DNA from: Papio anubis
Taxonomy: Eukaryota > Chordata > Mammalia > Primates > Cercopithecidae
Assembly: GCF_008728515.1 (NCBI RefSeq)
Contig: NC_044979.1
Span: forward strand, 168,562,037-168,626,036
Direction of reading: 5' to 3'
Length of the DNA: 64,000 nucleotides
Positions 44,891 to 54,690 of this stretch are shown piece after piece. The notes below the pieces were generated by a model that saw only the letters and a list, made by a program, of their open reading frames with translations, had not been told where the DNA came from and made no database searches. The translations under genes were made by a program, and so were the position numbers. How positions within the stretch are numbered: position 1 is the first letter of the stretch; the number at the start of each line of letters is the position of its first letter.

Positions 44891-45180
44891 TTTTTTTTTT
44901 GAAGGAGTTTCACTCCTGTTGCCCAGGCTGGAGTGCAATGGTGTGATCTCGGCTCACTGCAACCTCCACCTCCCAGGCTCAAGCGATTCTCTTTCCTCAG
45001 CCTCCTGAGTAACTAGGATTACAGGTGCCCATCACCATGCCCAGCTAATTTTGTATTTTTAGTAGAGATGGGGTTTCACCATGTTGGCCAGGCTGGTCTT
45101 GAACTCCTGACCTCAGGTGATCTGCCTGCCTTGGCCCCCCAAAGTGCTGGGATTACAGGTGTGAGCCAATGTGTCCAGCT
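44889..45180 (-). mobile_element. Alu
   Basis: A reverse Alu beginning TTTTTTTTTGAAGGAGTTTCACTCCTGTTGCCC and ending AGCCAATGTGTCCAGCT. Confidence 0.93.
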
Positions 45181-45609
45181 ACAATTTCTTTAGCAAGTTT
45201 TTGCTGGATTTTGGCTTAGTGTCCAGGACAGCATCCCTGAAACAGGGTCATATGAGTGGAACATCTTGGGTATTCAGTGAGCCCAGGGACAGAAGGGTCT
45301 GGAAACCGCATATGCTGGATGCAGAGAAGGCACACACTTACACAAACAGAGCTGGGATGCTGCGTTAGTCTGAATGGAAACCATGAATGAAGTAAGTGAC
45401 AGGGCTCAGTTGGAGCCCCAAGGGTCTCACCACAGAGCCTGCACTCTAATATGTGGGGGGAGTCAGGTTCAGAGGTTGTATTAGCTATAGTGCCTGGCAT
45501 ATTGCAAGTACTCAATAAACATTAGCTACTATTAATCATTTTACTGAGATACTGCTATGTGCCAGGCTCTGGGTGGGACATCTCACTTACATTTCTTTCT
45601 TTTCCTCTT

Positions 45610-45610
<1 letters not shown>
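45181..45610. other. Intergenic with MIR ends
   Basis: 45480-45530 (AGTGCCTGGCATATTGCAAGTACTCAATAAACATTAGC) is a MIR 3' end, followed by a further old SINE/L2 trace. No gene. Confidence 0.5.
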
Positions 45611-45641
<31 letters not shown>

Positions 45642-45656
45642 TCTGTTTCTCTCTCT
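45611..45656. repeat. (TC)n microsatellite
   Basis: About 20 TC units with TATC and TGTT interruptions, at the tail of the adjacent reverse Alu. Confidence 0.92.
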
Positions 45657-45939
45657 TAGACAGGGTCTCACTCTGTTGCCCAGGCTGGAGTGTAGTGGTA
45701 TGATCATGGCTCACTGCATCCTCAGCCTCCCGGGTTCCAGCAATTTTCCCACCCCAGCCTTTCAAGTAGCTGGGGCAACAGGTGCACGCCACCACACCTG
45801 GCTGATTTTTGTATTTTTCCTAGAGATGGGTTTTCGCCATGTTGCCCAGGCTGATCTCGAACCCCTGACCTCAAGCAATCCACCCACCTTGGCCTCCCAA
45901 AGTGCTAGGATTACAGGGGTGAGCCACTGCACCTGGCCG
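45657..45939 (-). mobile_element. Alu (old)
   Basis: A reverse Alu, TTAGACAGGGTCTCACTCTGTTGCCC to GAGCCACTGCACCTGGCC. Confidence 0.92.
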
Positions 45940-46859
45940 TCTCTTACATTTCCTTCTCAACTTTGCAACAACCCTAGGAGATAAATATTATTACTCCCAT
46001 TCTAGAGATGAGGAAATTGAGGTTCAGATGAGTATAGCTGTTCTTATCCCCAATCTGAGGATCAGGACTCTTCTTTGTAAGACATAAATAGGCCATGTCT
46101 TTGAGCAGAAAAGCCTTAGAATATTGTAGGGAAGACGATTTGCATGTTTAACTTGGATAGTCCTCACCACTGAGTTAATATTTCCAGGTCAGAGCGCCTC
46201 CGAGAGAAAAAGGCGGTGGCCTTGGAGCTCCGGTCTCCTTAACTGCACCCTGGGAAGTCTTCACACGGCCTTTCTTTTTCCCCTGGTGGTCTAATCTGGA
46301 GTCAGATCCAGCCGTCAGCTCTTACAGACGGGGAAGGACCGGGAGCCAACGGGAAAACAACAGGTGAGCTTGTGAACAGTCCCCTTCTGTGTCTCGGGCA
46401 GGGTGTCTGCCCGGGCGACTGTGGGGCTGCACTGACTTCCAGAACCTTCTGCCTCTGCAGGTGTTTTAGGAACTTGGCCTCAGCGCTTCAGTGACCCATA
46501 TTTTATTACCTTTCAGGTTTCTATAATTCATCATTCACTCCTTTCTGAAAACGTAGAATGAAAAAGTTTAGCAGCTCAGCGCCCCGGCCTCCCTCCATTC
46601 TCTCCCCAAACACATCGGCCTGTTTGTTCTCTTTCATCCCCGCTCTTCCTGTTGCATTCTGCCGGTTCAATGGGGAAGGAGTGAAACCGGATGGCTGGAC
46701 CCAGTGCGGGGAAATGACTTCAGAGCCACCTTTGTTTCCCTCATTCCTTTGAGCGCACTTGGCCCCGCGTCTCTATGAAAGGGCTTGTTTGAACCATTCG
46801 GAACATCCAGCAAGCCAGAGATGCTGCAGCCAGAACCGCTCGCATCTTTTCAGGCTGCC
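45940..46859. other. Intergenic, unique; locally CpG-rich
   Basis: A MIR trace lies at 45950-46040. From about 46190 to 46770 the sequence is unique with moderate CpG (GAGCGCCTCCGAGAG near 46193). It could be part of an OLIG1 upstream regulatory region. No gene is supported. Confidence 0.45.
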
Positions 46860-47015
46860 TGAGACTCTGGGTTAAACTGCCAAATTTTTGCAACAAAACT
46901 AACCATGACATTGGACATTGTGTTATAAATTAGCCACAGCCTTCCAAGCAAATTGTCTCTTTTTATTGTATCAGTGTAAGCCTTGGAAACATTTGGCTTC
47001 AGCTACTACCTTCAG
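46860..47015. promoter_or_regulatory. SOX/NFI-like candidate element upstream of OLIG1
   Basis: The unique sequence contains ACATTGGACATTGTG (near 46907), TTTATTGTATC (near 46962), an AAATTAG homeodomain core, and spaced TTGGA/TCCAA half sites of NFI type. It lies about 5.4 kb upstream of OLIG1. Only the motif content supports it. Confidence 0.33.
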
Positions 47016-47487
47016 GGAGGCTCAGAGGATATTTTTGTTTTGCCCCAAACCAACTCTACAGACTCCAAGTAGCATGTGCTAATATCCATATCTTCATGCA
47101 CGGTTATTCTTATCACACTCCCTCTGCGAACCTCTGTCAGTTACGTTCCATCTCTCTGTCTCACATCCACCAACCTGCTTTCAAGTTTTGATGTGGCAGA
47201 AACTCTCTCTGAACATCTATAAAACAAAGGATGCACTTCTCTTTTAGAATGCATTTCACGATAATTATGTGAAACTTCTTATAAAGAATAGTTCTTTTCA
47301 CATATACAGTCAGAGATATTAAAATGCATGTTTATTAGCAATGTATAGAATTTTATTGTTTGGTGCTCACAGAATCAATGTAGATGTCTACATTTGTTAG
47401 GTCACTCTGGGTGCGTATATGTCGTGTGGGGAGAGAGGCCGTGCCCATCTGTTTGAGCTATGAAAGCTAGATCAAGATTTTTAATTA
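47016..47487. other. Intergenic, unique
   Basis: AT-rich unique sequence between the 46860-47015 candidate element and the Alu at 47488. No gene or recognisable repeat is seen. Confidence 0.4.
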
Positions 47488-47799
47488 GGCTGAGAGTGGT
47501 AGCTCACGCCTGTAATATCAGCACTCTGGGAGGCCAAGACGGGTGGATCACTTCAGGTCAGGAGTTCCAGACCAGCCTGGCCAACGTGGTGAAACCCTGT
47601 TTCTACTAAAAATACAAAAAATTAGCTGGGCGTGGTGGCACATACCTGTAATCCCAGCTACTTGGAAGGCTGAGGCACAAGAATCGTTTGAACCTGGGAG
47701 GCGGAGGTTGCAGTGAGTGAGAATGCGCCACTGCACTCCAGCCTGGGTGACACAGTGAGATTCTGTCTCAGGAAAAACAAACAAACAAACAAACAAAAC
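47488..47799 (+). mobile_element. Alu with (CAAA)n tail
   Basis: A full-length Alu, GGCTGAGAGTGGTAGCTCACGCC to GGAAAAACAAACAAAC. Flanks TTTTTAATTAG (47478-) and TTTTAATTAA (47802-) look like the target-site duplication. Confidence 0.93.
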
Positions 47800-47866
47800 C
47801 TTTTAATTAAAAGGAACCCCCCCCAAAATACACAGTTGGTAATTTCTTTTCCTATTTTTTCTTAAC

Positions 47867-47870
<4 letters not shown>

Positions 47871-47898
<28 letters not shown>
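47871..47898. repeat. (CA)n microsatellite
   Basis: Fourteen CA units. Confidence 0.95.
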
Positions 47899-47902
<4 letters not shown>

Positions 47903-50900
47903 CGCAGGACAAATTTAGGCTCAGAAATAACCTTAAGTAGTAAACTTTATTAAGCTAAAATGCCATTTATTAAAAATAAAATAAACCTTCTTATAATATT
48001 TGCAAAACACAACCCATGACATTTGATAATCTTGAGTGCTGTCATCAGAACCAAGAACACTGTATTACTGCCTATGCCCTTCCACATTGGAAATAAAGAC
48101 AACTGTGACAATATATTGCATTGTACACAACAACTACGCAACATTGTAAGTAACAATAAACATTGTGTCAGTTTACAACAACTTGTTTAACTTGTATTCT
48201 CTGTCAAAGTGAACAAAACTCATTTTCTTTCACATTTTCCCAGCAGGAATCTTTATTTAACCTGAACTGTTTCTAAGTGTGACTGAGACTCTGGCGAGCT
48301 GGTCCCAGATGAGATGGGATCAAGCTTCCCTAAGGAGTCCTCCCTATCCAACAAAAACTACCAAAGCATAATCCATCTACTCTTCCCCATTTCCTCTCTA
48401 TTACTACTCTCCTCTACCCAGAAAGGAGAAATCTAGAACAAAGGTAAGGGCTACTCTCTCTGCAGCTCCTTCCCTGACTTTTGTGTTCCAGGAAGAGTTA
48501 TACTTGGATGGGATGGGGGGACCTGATACAGGGCAAACAATGGACAAGGCCGCCACTTCTCCTAGAGACAGTGTGAATATCAACACCTACTGGGTAATTT
48601 AAACTTTCCAGAGAATATTGACCTTCTTAGAAGTAAGTAGCACTTTAAAAAGTGAACTTCATTATTCCATTAGAGGTCTAAGCTCTAGCCAGCTAAGCAG
48701 CATATTTTAGCAACCAACTGTTTACATTCTGCTGGCTTTCTGCAAGAGGACAGTTTCGCACAGGACAACAGGGGGCTTCGCAGCAGTACACCTGATCTCC
48801 GTTCTTACAGAGGAGAGGGATGGTGCTACATGTGAAACACACTCACATATCACAGAGGCTTTGAGTCCCCAGTCTGCCATTTCCAAGGTCCAAGCTTCTT
48901 GACCCAAAGCAAGAGTAGGTGGCAGGGACGGGGGAATGGACAGGAGACACTAGGTTTCTACACAAGGAAAAGGAAATCTGAGGCACACACCTCTGCAAAG
49001 TGAAAGGAATCACCAACACACACATCACAACCCCCTTTAGGCAAAGACAAGAGCGGTTGTTATGGTGGACACAAGTTGCTCCTCAAGCATGTCCTCAATG
49101 TGGGAGGCCACAGCAGCTGCCTCCCCTTGAGACAGCCCCTGGGGCCCGTGCCAGCGGCCACAGTAACTGGCTGGCCCTTGCCAGCTGTCACGCTTTGCAT
49201 GCCGCTGCTTCAGCCTGGCACAAGGGACCATCCAAGTCACCAGCTCCAACCAGCCCCAAATCCCGTGCCCAGGCTGGAGCTGGATGGCCACCCAGAACCC
49301 TCTTCTGGGGCCCTCTACCAAGGCACTGAAATACACAGCATATCCAGTTGACAGTATCCTTGGCTGGGGGAGAGATAAGTTTTCCAAGGAGGAGATGAGG
49401 TGAGACTTAGGTCTAAAGAAAACCCTCAGGGACACCCACAGGAAAGAGGGGTGCTTCTGGGGGGGGAAAGCAGCATGTGTGTGTTTCCACCTCTTTGATT
49501 CCTGGGTGCCCCTTCCTGTGGGTGGGAAATGGGGAGGGTACAAGTTAGGCAACTCTGGCCAAGGCTTTAGATTTTATCTTCCCCATTCACTTCCTCTTCC
49601 TGCTGGCAGGGTAAGATCCTAGGGGCCCCACCTAGGCTGTGTGCAGGGGAGGAAGCCAGAGGAGGAGGTCACCAGGGCCCCAATCTGGCATCTCAGCTAC
49701 AGGACAGAGGGTCCTGAAAGAGAGGGTGGGCATTGCCAGAGAGGCTGGAGCAGGGTTTATGGTGGCAGGATTCTGGGGACACTCTCTTGGGGAACATGGC
49801 TGGAACCCACCAACTCATCAATATTGGCGCGGTCTAGTCTGGCCTCCATCCTTACACCCAGTCCCCAACCCACCCCATCATGGCCCCCTCCTGGGCTTCT
49901 TGGAAGCCTGGTTCTGTTGGAGGGAATTCAGGGAGCCAGTCCTTGGTGGGGCAGCTCTGCCTGTCCTGTCTGAAGGCACAGAGCAATCAATTGCCTTCTG
50001 GGAGCCTCAGTCATATCATGGACAGCAAGGGATCAAAAATGCCCAACTCACAGGGGCCCCGTGAGAACCAAACGTGAAAGTGTCTGTAAAAATGACTTGA
50101 AAGCAAGTTGCTTAACCAAAGGCGAAATGATCAGTGAGGCGTTAAACTTAATTGCTTGAAACATTCAAGACTATTCCCTTGGTCTCTCTCTCTCCTTCCT
50201 GCTTAGTATGGTTCTGCTTAAGCACTCAGCTCCTTCCTGCCAAGGCTTCCCTCTCTCTCCCAAAGCGGGGCCCCCAGTGCCATGTCCATGTCAGGCCAGG
50301 CCCCCCTGAGAGGCAGGAGGCCCTACCAGGTTCCTTGTCTCTCTATAAAATCTTTAGGAAAATGCTTGGGTTAGAGCATTGTCAGGAGTTTGTGCGTTTA
50401 AGGGATGAGACTCTGAGCTAATGGAGATTTCAGACCATCCTTAGAGACCTCCAGGACACACAGTAAGTGCCAAGCACTATGGTAGGCTTCAGGAGGATGC
50501 AGAAATAAGCAGGTGGTCCCTACTGTAAAAAAATCATAGCCAAATGCAGAGATGGTATCCACATAACACAATCTAGGCTATGAAGAAATCCTATCAATGG
50601 TTTGCCAAGAGTCATGAAAGGAGGAAGAGGAGAAATGACCAAGGCTTCCAGAAGAAAGCAAGGTTGGAGCTAAACCTCAGGCATAAACAGGATGCTACAT
50701 GCAGAGCTGGGGGTCAGAAGCAAAGATCAGAGTGAACCCATATGGCAAATATTGGTGGAAGAAAACCAGAACAAGGCAGCCCTGAAACCAGCAAGCACAG
50801 GCACCAGCTCCTAGAGCAGAGATGAGCTCCCCTGTTGGGAATGGACAGGCCCTTCAATCGCATCTCTCTTCTCACACCAAAGAGCCCCATGGTGGAGGAG

Positions 50901-50935
50901 GCTCATTTTCCTTCTGTCATACTCTAGATTAGTGC
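47899..50935. other. Intergenic, upstream of OLIG1
   Basis: No gene is supported. It is mostly unique with an L2-like stretch at about 50450-50740 (CAGTAAGTGCCAAGCACTATGGTAGGC, CATGAAAGGAGGAAGAGG). ORFs of up to 171 codons lack domains. Confidence 0.4.
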
Positions 50936-51115
50936 TCTCCAGTAGAATTTTCTGTGAAGATGGAAATGTTCTGTATCTGTGCTGTTCAGTAGACAGTCAC
51001 TAGCACCTGTGAGGACTACGCACTTGAAGTAATGCTAGTGCAACTGGATAACTCAATTTTTAACTTCATTTTATTTTCATTCATTTACATTTAAATAGGC
51101 ATATTGGATGATAGA
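50936..51115. mobile_element. hAT-Charlie-type MITE (MER3-like), second copy
   Basis: AGTGCTCTCCAGTAGAATTTTCTGTGAAGATGGAAATGTTCTGTATCTGTGCTG to the AT-rich centre and CATATTGG. Same family as 25552-25762 and more decayed. Confidence 0.65.
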
Positions 51116-51534
51116 GGTTTAGATGCCAAAATGCCCTCTTCCCCAGGACATTGACAAGTTGTGGCAGCACGCACTGGTGCGGGGGGTAGAAAATGCCCAT
51201 AGACACCAAGTAATGCTCTTTTATTTGGCAAATAAAATGATTCATTCCCACCCTCAACCGATAGGACTATGTGGGTGTTTTGTTTTGTTTCTAATAAGAG
51301 GCCAATTTCCGAGTGACTTTTGCTTAAGCAAATGTCACGTTGCTGATAGACCATCCCTTTTGGGAAGGAAAGAAACCCGACCCAAAGGCTCCTTTGTCCC
51401 TAAAGACCTTTCGATCAGAGGGATGGGGAAGGAGGTTGGGAGTGGCAGGGAGGAACCATCCTAACGATACTTGTCATTTAGTCCAGAAATTTAGCAACCT
51501 GAACCTGGCAGGAAATTATGTATTTTAAGGAAAA
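51116..51534. other. Intergenic, unique
   Basis: Unique sequence with no gene. An A-run at 51530-51540 borders the L1 fragment. Confidence 0.4.
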
Positions 51535-51540
51535 AAAAAA

Positions 51541-52048
51541 TGATACACTCATGTTCATAGCAGCATAATTCACAACATCCAAAAGCTCCCCAAATGTCCA
51601 TCCACGAATGAATGGATGAACAAAATGTGGTATATCCATATACTGGAATATTATTCAGCCTTGAAAAGGAAGAAACTTCTGATGCATGCTACGACATGGA
51701 TAAACCTCAAAGACAGTATGCTAAGTGAAAGAAGCCAGTCACTAAAAGACAAGTACTGTATGATTCTACTTATATGAGGGACCTAGAGTAAAACAAATTC
51801 ATAGAGACACAAAAGAAGGGTGAATTCCAGGAGCTGGGGGAGGGGAAGTGGGGAGTTGTTTAATGGGTGGAGTTTCAGGGTTGCAAGTTGAAAAGAGTTC
51901 TGGAGATTGGTTGTACAACAATGTGAATTTAATTTAAATCAATTTAATGTGCACACTAACGTATATAACATTACTAAACAGTAGTCTAAAAACAAGATGG
52001 TAAATTTTATGTTATGAATAGGTGATCACAGTTTAAAAACAAAAAGTA
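51541..52048 (+). mobile_element. L1M 3' end next to the OLIG1 promoter
   Basis: An old L1 in plus orientation: TTCATAGCAGCATAATTCACAACATCC, GGTATATCCATATACTGGAATATTATTCAGCC, GACATGGATAAACCTCAAAGACAGTATGCTAAGTGAAAGAAGCCAG, then a 3'UTR and an A-rich end. It stops about 330 bases upstream of the predicted OLIG1 start. It is decayed and non-coding. Confidence 0.88.
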
Positions 52049-52254
52049 TGGGGGAGGTCGTTTTTGAGTAGACAGTTGCTGGAGGAAGGCACGTGAGTTG
52101 CAGCCTGACCAGTGCGACCAGTCCTCCTTCAACAGCCCCGCTTGCCTGAAAAGGCGCCCTTACTCCACTCAGTGGGCCTGTCCCGCGCCGCTGGCGCAGG
52201 CGCTCACAATAACCTCCTAGAGCGGTGCCAGCCGCACCTCCGCGCGGCCCCGGC

Positions 52255-52380
52255 GCAAGCAGCCAATGAACACGCGGCTGCGCCCGGCCTCGCGCCTCCA
52301 TTGGCTGCGCCCCGCCGCCCGCTGCCCCGCAGGTTCCCAAGCCGGGTTTAAAGGGGTAGGGCGCGGGCCAGGGCCCCACC
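52255..52380 (+). promoter_or_regulatory. OLIG1: OLIG1 core promoter
   Basis: A CCAAT box (AGCCAAT, 52261-52267) and its exact inverted copy (ATTGGCT, 52300-52306) lie 32 bases apart. They are followed by a GC-rich stretch and a TATA-like TTTAAA at 52347-52352. The paired CCAAT boxes are good NF-Y candidates. Confidence 0.72.
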
Positions 52381-52483
52381 ATCGGCTCCCCAAGCGCAGG
52401 TCCGCTGGGAGGGGCGGCCTGCCGACGGGCCCACCCCGGGGCGTTCCTGAAGGGCGTCCTTGGCCGCCCCCACCGCCTCCCAG

Positions 52484-53293
52484 ATGTACTATGCGGTTTC
52501 CCAGGCGCGCGTGAACGCGGCCCCCGGGACCATGCTGCGGCCACAGCGGCCCGGAGACGTGCAGCTCGGGGCCTCCCTCTACGAGCTGGTGGGCTATAGG
52601 CAGCCGCCCTCCTCCTCCTCCTCCTCCACCACCTCTTCCACCTCCTCCTCCTCCACGACGGCCCCCCTCCTCCCCAAGGCTGCGCGCGAGAAGCCGGAGG
52701 CGCCGGCCGAGCCTCCAGGCCCCGGGCCTGGGTCCGGCGCGCACGCGGGCGGCAGCGCCCGGCCGGACGTCAAGGAGGAGCAGCAGCAGCAGCTGCGGCG
52801 CAAGATCAACAGCCGCGAGCGGAAGCGCATGCAGGACCTGAACCTGGCCATGGACGCGCTGCGCGAGGTCATCCTGCCCTACTCAGCGGCGCACTGCCAG
52901 GGCGCTCCCGGCCGCAAGCTCTCCAAGATCGCCACGCTGCTGCTCGCCCGCAACTACATCCTACTGCTGGGCAGCTCGCTGCAGGAGCTGCGCCGCGCGC
53001 TGGGCGAGGGCGCCGGGCCCGCCGCGCCGCGCCTGCTGCTGGCCGGGCTGCCCCTGCTCGCCGCCGCACCGGGCTCCGTGCTGCTGGCGCCCGGCGCCGT
53101 GGGACCCCCCGACGCGCTGCGCCCCGCCAAGTACCTGTCTCTGGCGCTGGACGAGCCGCCATGCGGCCAGTTCGCGCTCCCGGGCGGCGGCACAGGCGGC
53201 CCCGGCCTCTGCACCTGCGCCGTGTGCAAGTTCCCGCACCTGGTCCCGGCCAGCCTGGGCCTGGCCGCCGTGCAGGCGCAGTTCTCCAAGTGA
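52484..53293 (+). CDS. OLIG1: Oligodendrocyte transcription factor 1 (bHLH)
   Basis: OLIG1 is the bHLH paralogue of OLIG2. It acts in oligodendrocyte progenitors and in myelin maturation and repair, binding E-boxes in the nucleus (with reported cytosolic relocation in mature cells). This copy is 269 aa; I recall the human protein as 271 aa, and the difference falls in the Ser/Thr tract (residues 43-59). Poly-Gln QQQQ spans 100-103. The basic region NSRERKRMQDLN is at 109-120, and the helix-loop-helix runs to about 172, with the GRKLSKIATLLLARNYILLL core shared with OLIG2. The C-terminal third is Leu/Ala/Pro-rich with a CTCAVC motif at 243-248. The annotated start is MYYAVSQ at 52484, whose context is weak (C at -3). 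A second in-frame ATG, codon 17 at 52532, has A at -3 and could give a shorter form. An in-frame TTG upstream at 52460 is not a credible start. Confidence 0.97.
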   Translation: MYYAVSQARVNAAPGTMLRPQRPGDVQLGASLYELVGYRQPPSSSSSSTTSSTSSSSTTAPLLPKAAREKPEAPAEPPGPGPGSGAHAGGSARPDVKEEQQQQLRRKINSRERKRMQDLNLAMDALREVILPYSAAHCQGAPGRKLSKIATLLLARNYILLLGSSLQELRRALGEGAGPAAPRLLLAGLPLLAAAPGSVLLAPGAVGPPDALRPAKYLSLALDEPPCGQFALPGGGTGGPGLCTCAVCKFPHLVPASLGLAAVQAQFSK

Positions 53294-54655
53294 GGGCCAG
53301 CCTGGGCCTGGGGCGCGACCTCGGCCCGGCCTCCCTCCGCTCAGCTTCTCCGCGCCCCTGCTCCCTGCGTCAGGGAGAGCGAGGCCGAGCAAGGAGAGCA
53401 TTTCGAACCTTCCAGTCCAGAGGAAGGGACTGTCGGGCACCCCCTTCCCCGCCCCCACCCCTGGGAAGTTAAAGTGACCGGAGCGGTTGTTCGATGGCGC
53501 CTCGGGGCTGTTTGGGGTTCTGGGTCGGTTCCAGCGGCTTTAGGCAGAAAGTGCTCACTCTCACCCAGCACATCTCTCTCCCTGTCCCTGGAGTTGCGCG
53601 CTTCGCGGGGCCGATGTAGAATTGAGGGCGCCATGCCGTGGTTGGCGCGCCCTGGGTGCGGCGAGAGGCCATCCCCGAGCGTGACCTCCCCGGAGCGGAG
53701 CACTCCGGCTCTCAGTACTAGGGGCTGCGCTCGAGCAGCGGCCGGGGCAGAGGTTTGGTTCTTTTCCTTCTCCTCGGCCAGAGGCCACGGGCGCCCTTGT
53801 TCCCGCCGGCCAGGTCCTATCAAAGGAGGCTGCCGGACCTCAAGAGGCAGAAAAAGACCAGTTAGGCGGTGCGGACGGTCTGGGACGTGGCAGACGGACG
53901 GACCCTCGGCGGACAGGTGGTCGGCGTCCGGGTGCGGTGGATAGGGGCGAGGACAACGCAGGATGCGCTGGGTTGGGACTTGGGTCCGCTTTTGTAGACC
54001 AGCTGTTTGGAGAACTGTATTTAACACTCGCGCAACCAGTGTTTTGTCGCAGAGAGTTTTCGCTCTTGAATCCTGGGGGTTTCTTAGAAGGCAACTTAGA
54101 ACTCGAGATTCACCTTTTGCCTCCCTTTCCCCAAAAGTAGCGTAACCAACATTTAAGCTTGCTTAAAAACGAAAACCAACCGCCTTGCACGCAGTGTTCC
54201 CGATTTACTAAAATAGGTAACTAGGCGTTTCACAGTCGCCGTCCTGTCAAGATCGCTAATTAACGTTCTCATTAAAAGACATGCAGGAGGACCGGGAGCC
54301 CTGAACCGCCCGCTGCTCGGCGGATCCCAGCTGCAGTGGCGACAGCGGAAAGGCGCTTTCCGCTGTTCCTTAGCGGGCCGGGCCCTTGACCAGCGCGGCC
54401 CGCAAGTCTTCCTCCTCGCCGTCTTGCAGTTGAAGAGCTACATACGTAGTCAGTTTCGATTTGTTACAGACGTTAACAAATTCCTTTACCCAAGGTTATG
54501 CTATGACCTTTCCGCAGTTTGCTTTGATTTTTTTCTACGTTTAAGGTTTTGGTTGTTGGTAGTAGCTGAGTTTAATTGGCACTTTTATTTTACTTCTAAC
54601 CTTGTTTCCTGACGCTGTACAGAATCAACAAAATAAAACATTTAAAGTCTGATTT
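53294..54655 (+). other. OLIG1: OLIG1 3'UTR
   Basis: The first 700 bases are GC-rich and the last 500 AT-rich, ending at AATAAA 54632-54637. An internal homeodomain-like stretch (CTAATTAACG near 54256) and a second GC-rich patch (54290-54420) are present. No repeats are seen. A further AATAAA at 54685-54690 could extend the transcript slightly. Confidence 0.7.
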
Positions 54656-54690
54656 TTTTACATTTTTTGCCTGATTTGTTTGGTAATAAA
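54632..54690 (+). terminator. OLIG1: OLIG1 polyadenylation signals
   Basis: AATAAA at 54632-54637 is followed by a T-rich downstream element (GATTTTTTTACATTTTTT). A second AATAAA lies at 54685-54690. The first gives an mRNA close to the known size. Confidence 0.7.

Larger units (their letters stand above)
52085..54010. promoter_or_regulatory. OLIG1: CpG island of OLIG1
   Basis: CpG- and GC-rich sequence begins sharply about 40 bases after an old L1 tail, covers the promoter and CDS, and fades in the 3'UTR. Boundaries are by eye. Confidence 0.75.
52378..54655 (+). other. OLIG1: OLIG1 gene (single-exon transcription unit, approximate ends)
   Basis: This is an intronless unit of about 2.28 kb. 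A TATA-like TTTAAA at 52347-52352 predicts a start near 52375-52385. The 5'UTR is about 100 bases with no upstream ATG. The CDS ends at 53293, and the 3'UTR runs 1.3 kb to an AATAAA at 54632-54637. The size agrees with the known OLIG1 mRNA of about 2.2 kb. Ends are inferred. Confidence 0.85.

Noticed and set aside
52460..53293. OLIG1 starting at an upstream in-frame TTG (277 aa)
   Set aside because: The first codon is TTG, not ATG, and the known OLIG1 N terminus MYYAVSQ begins at 52484.
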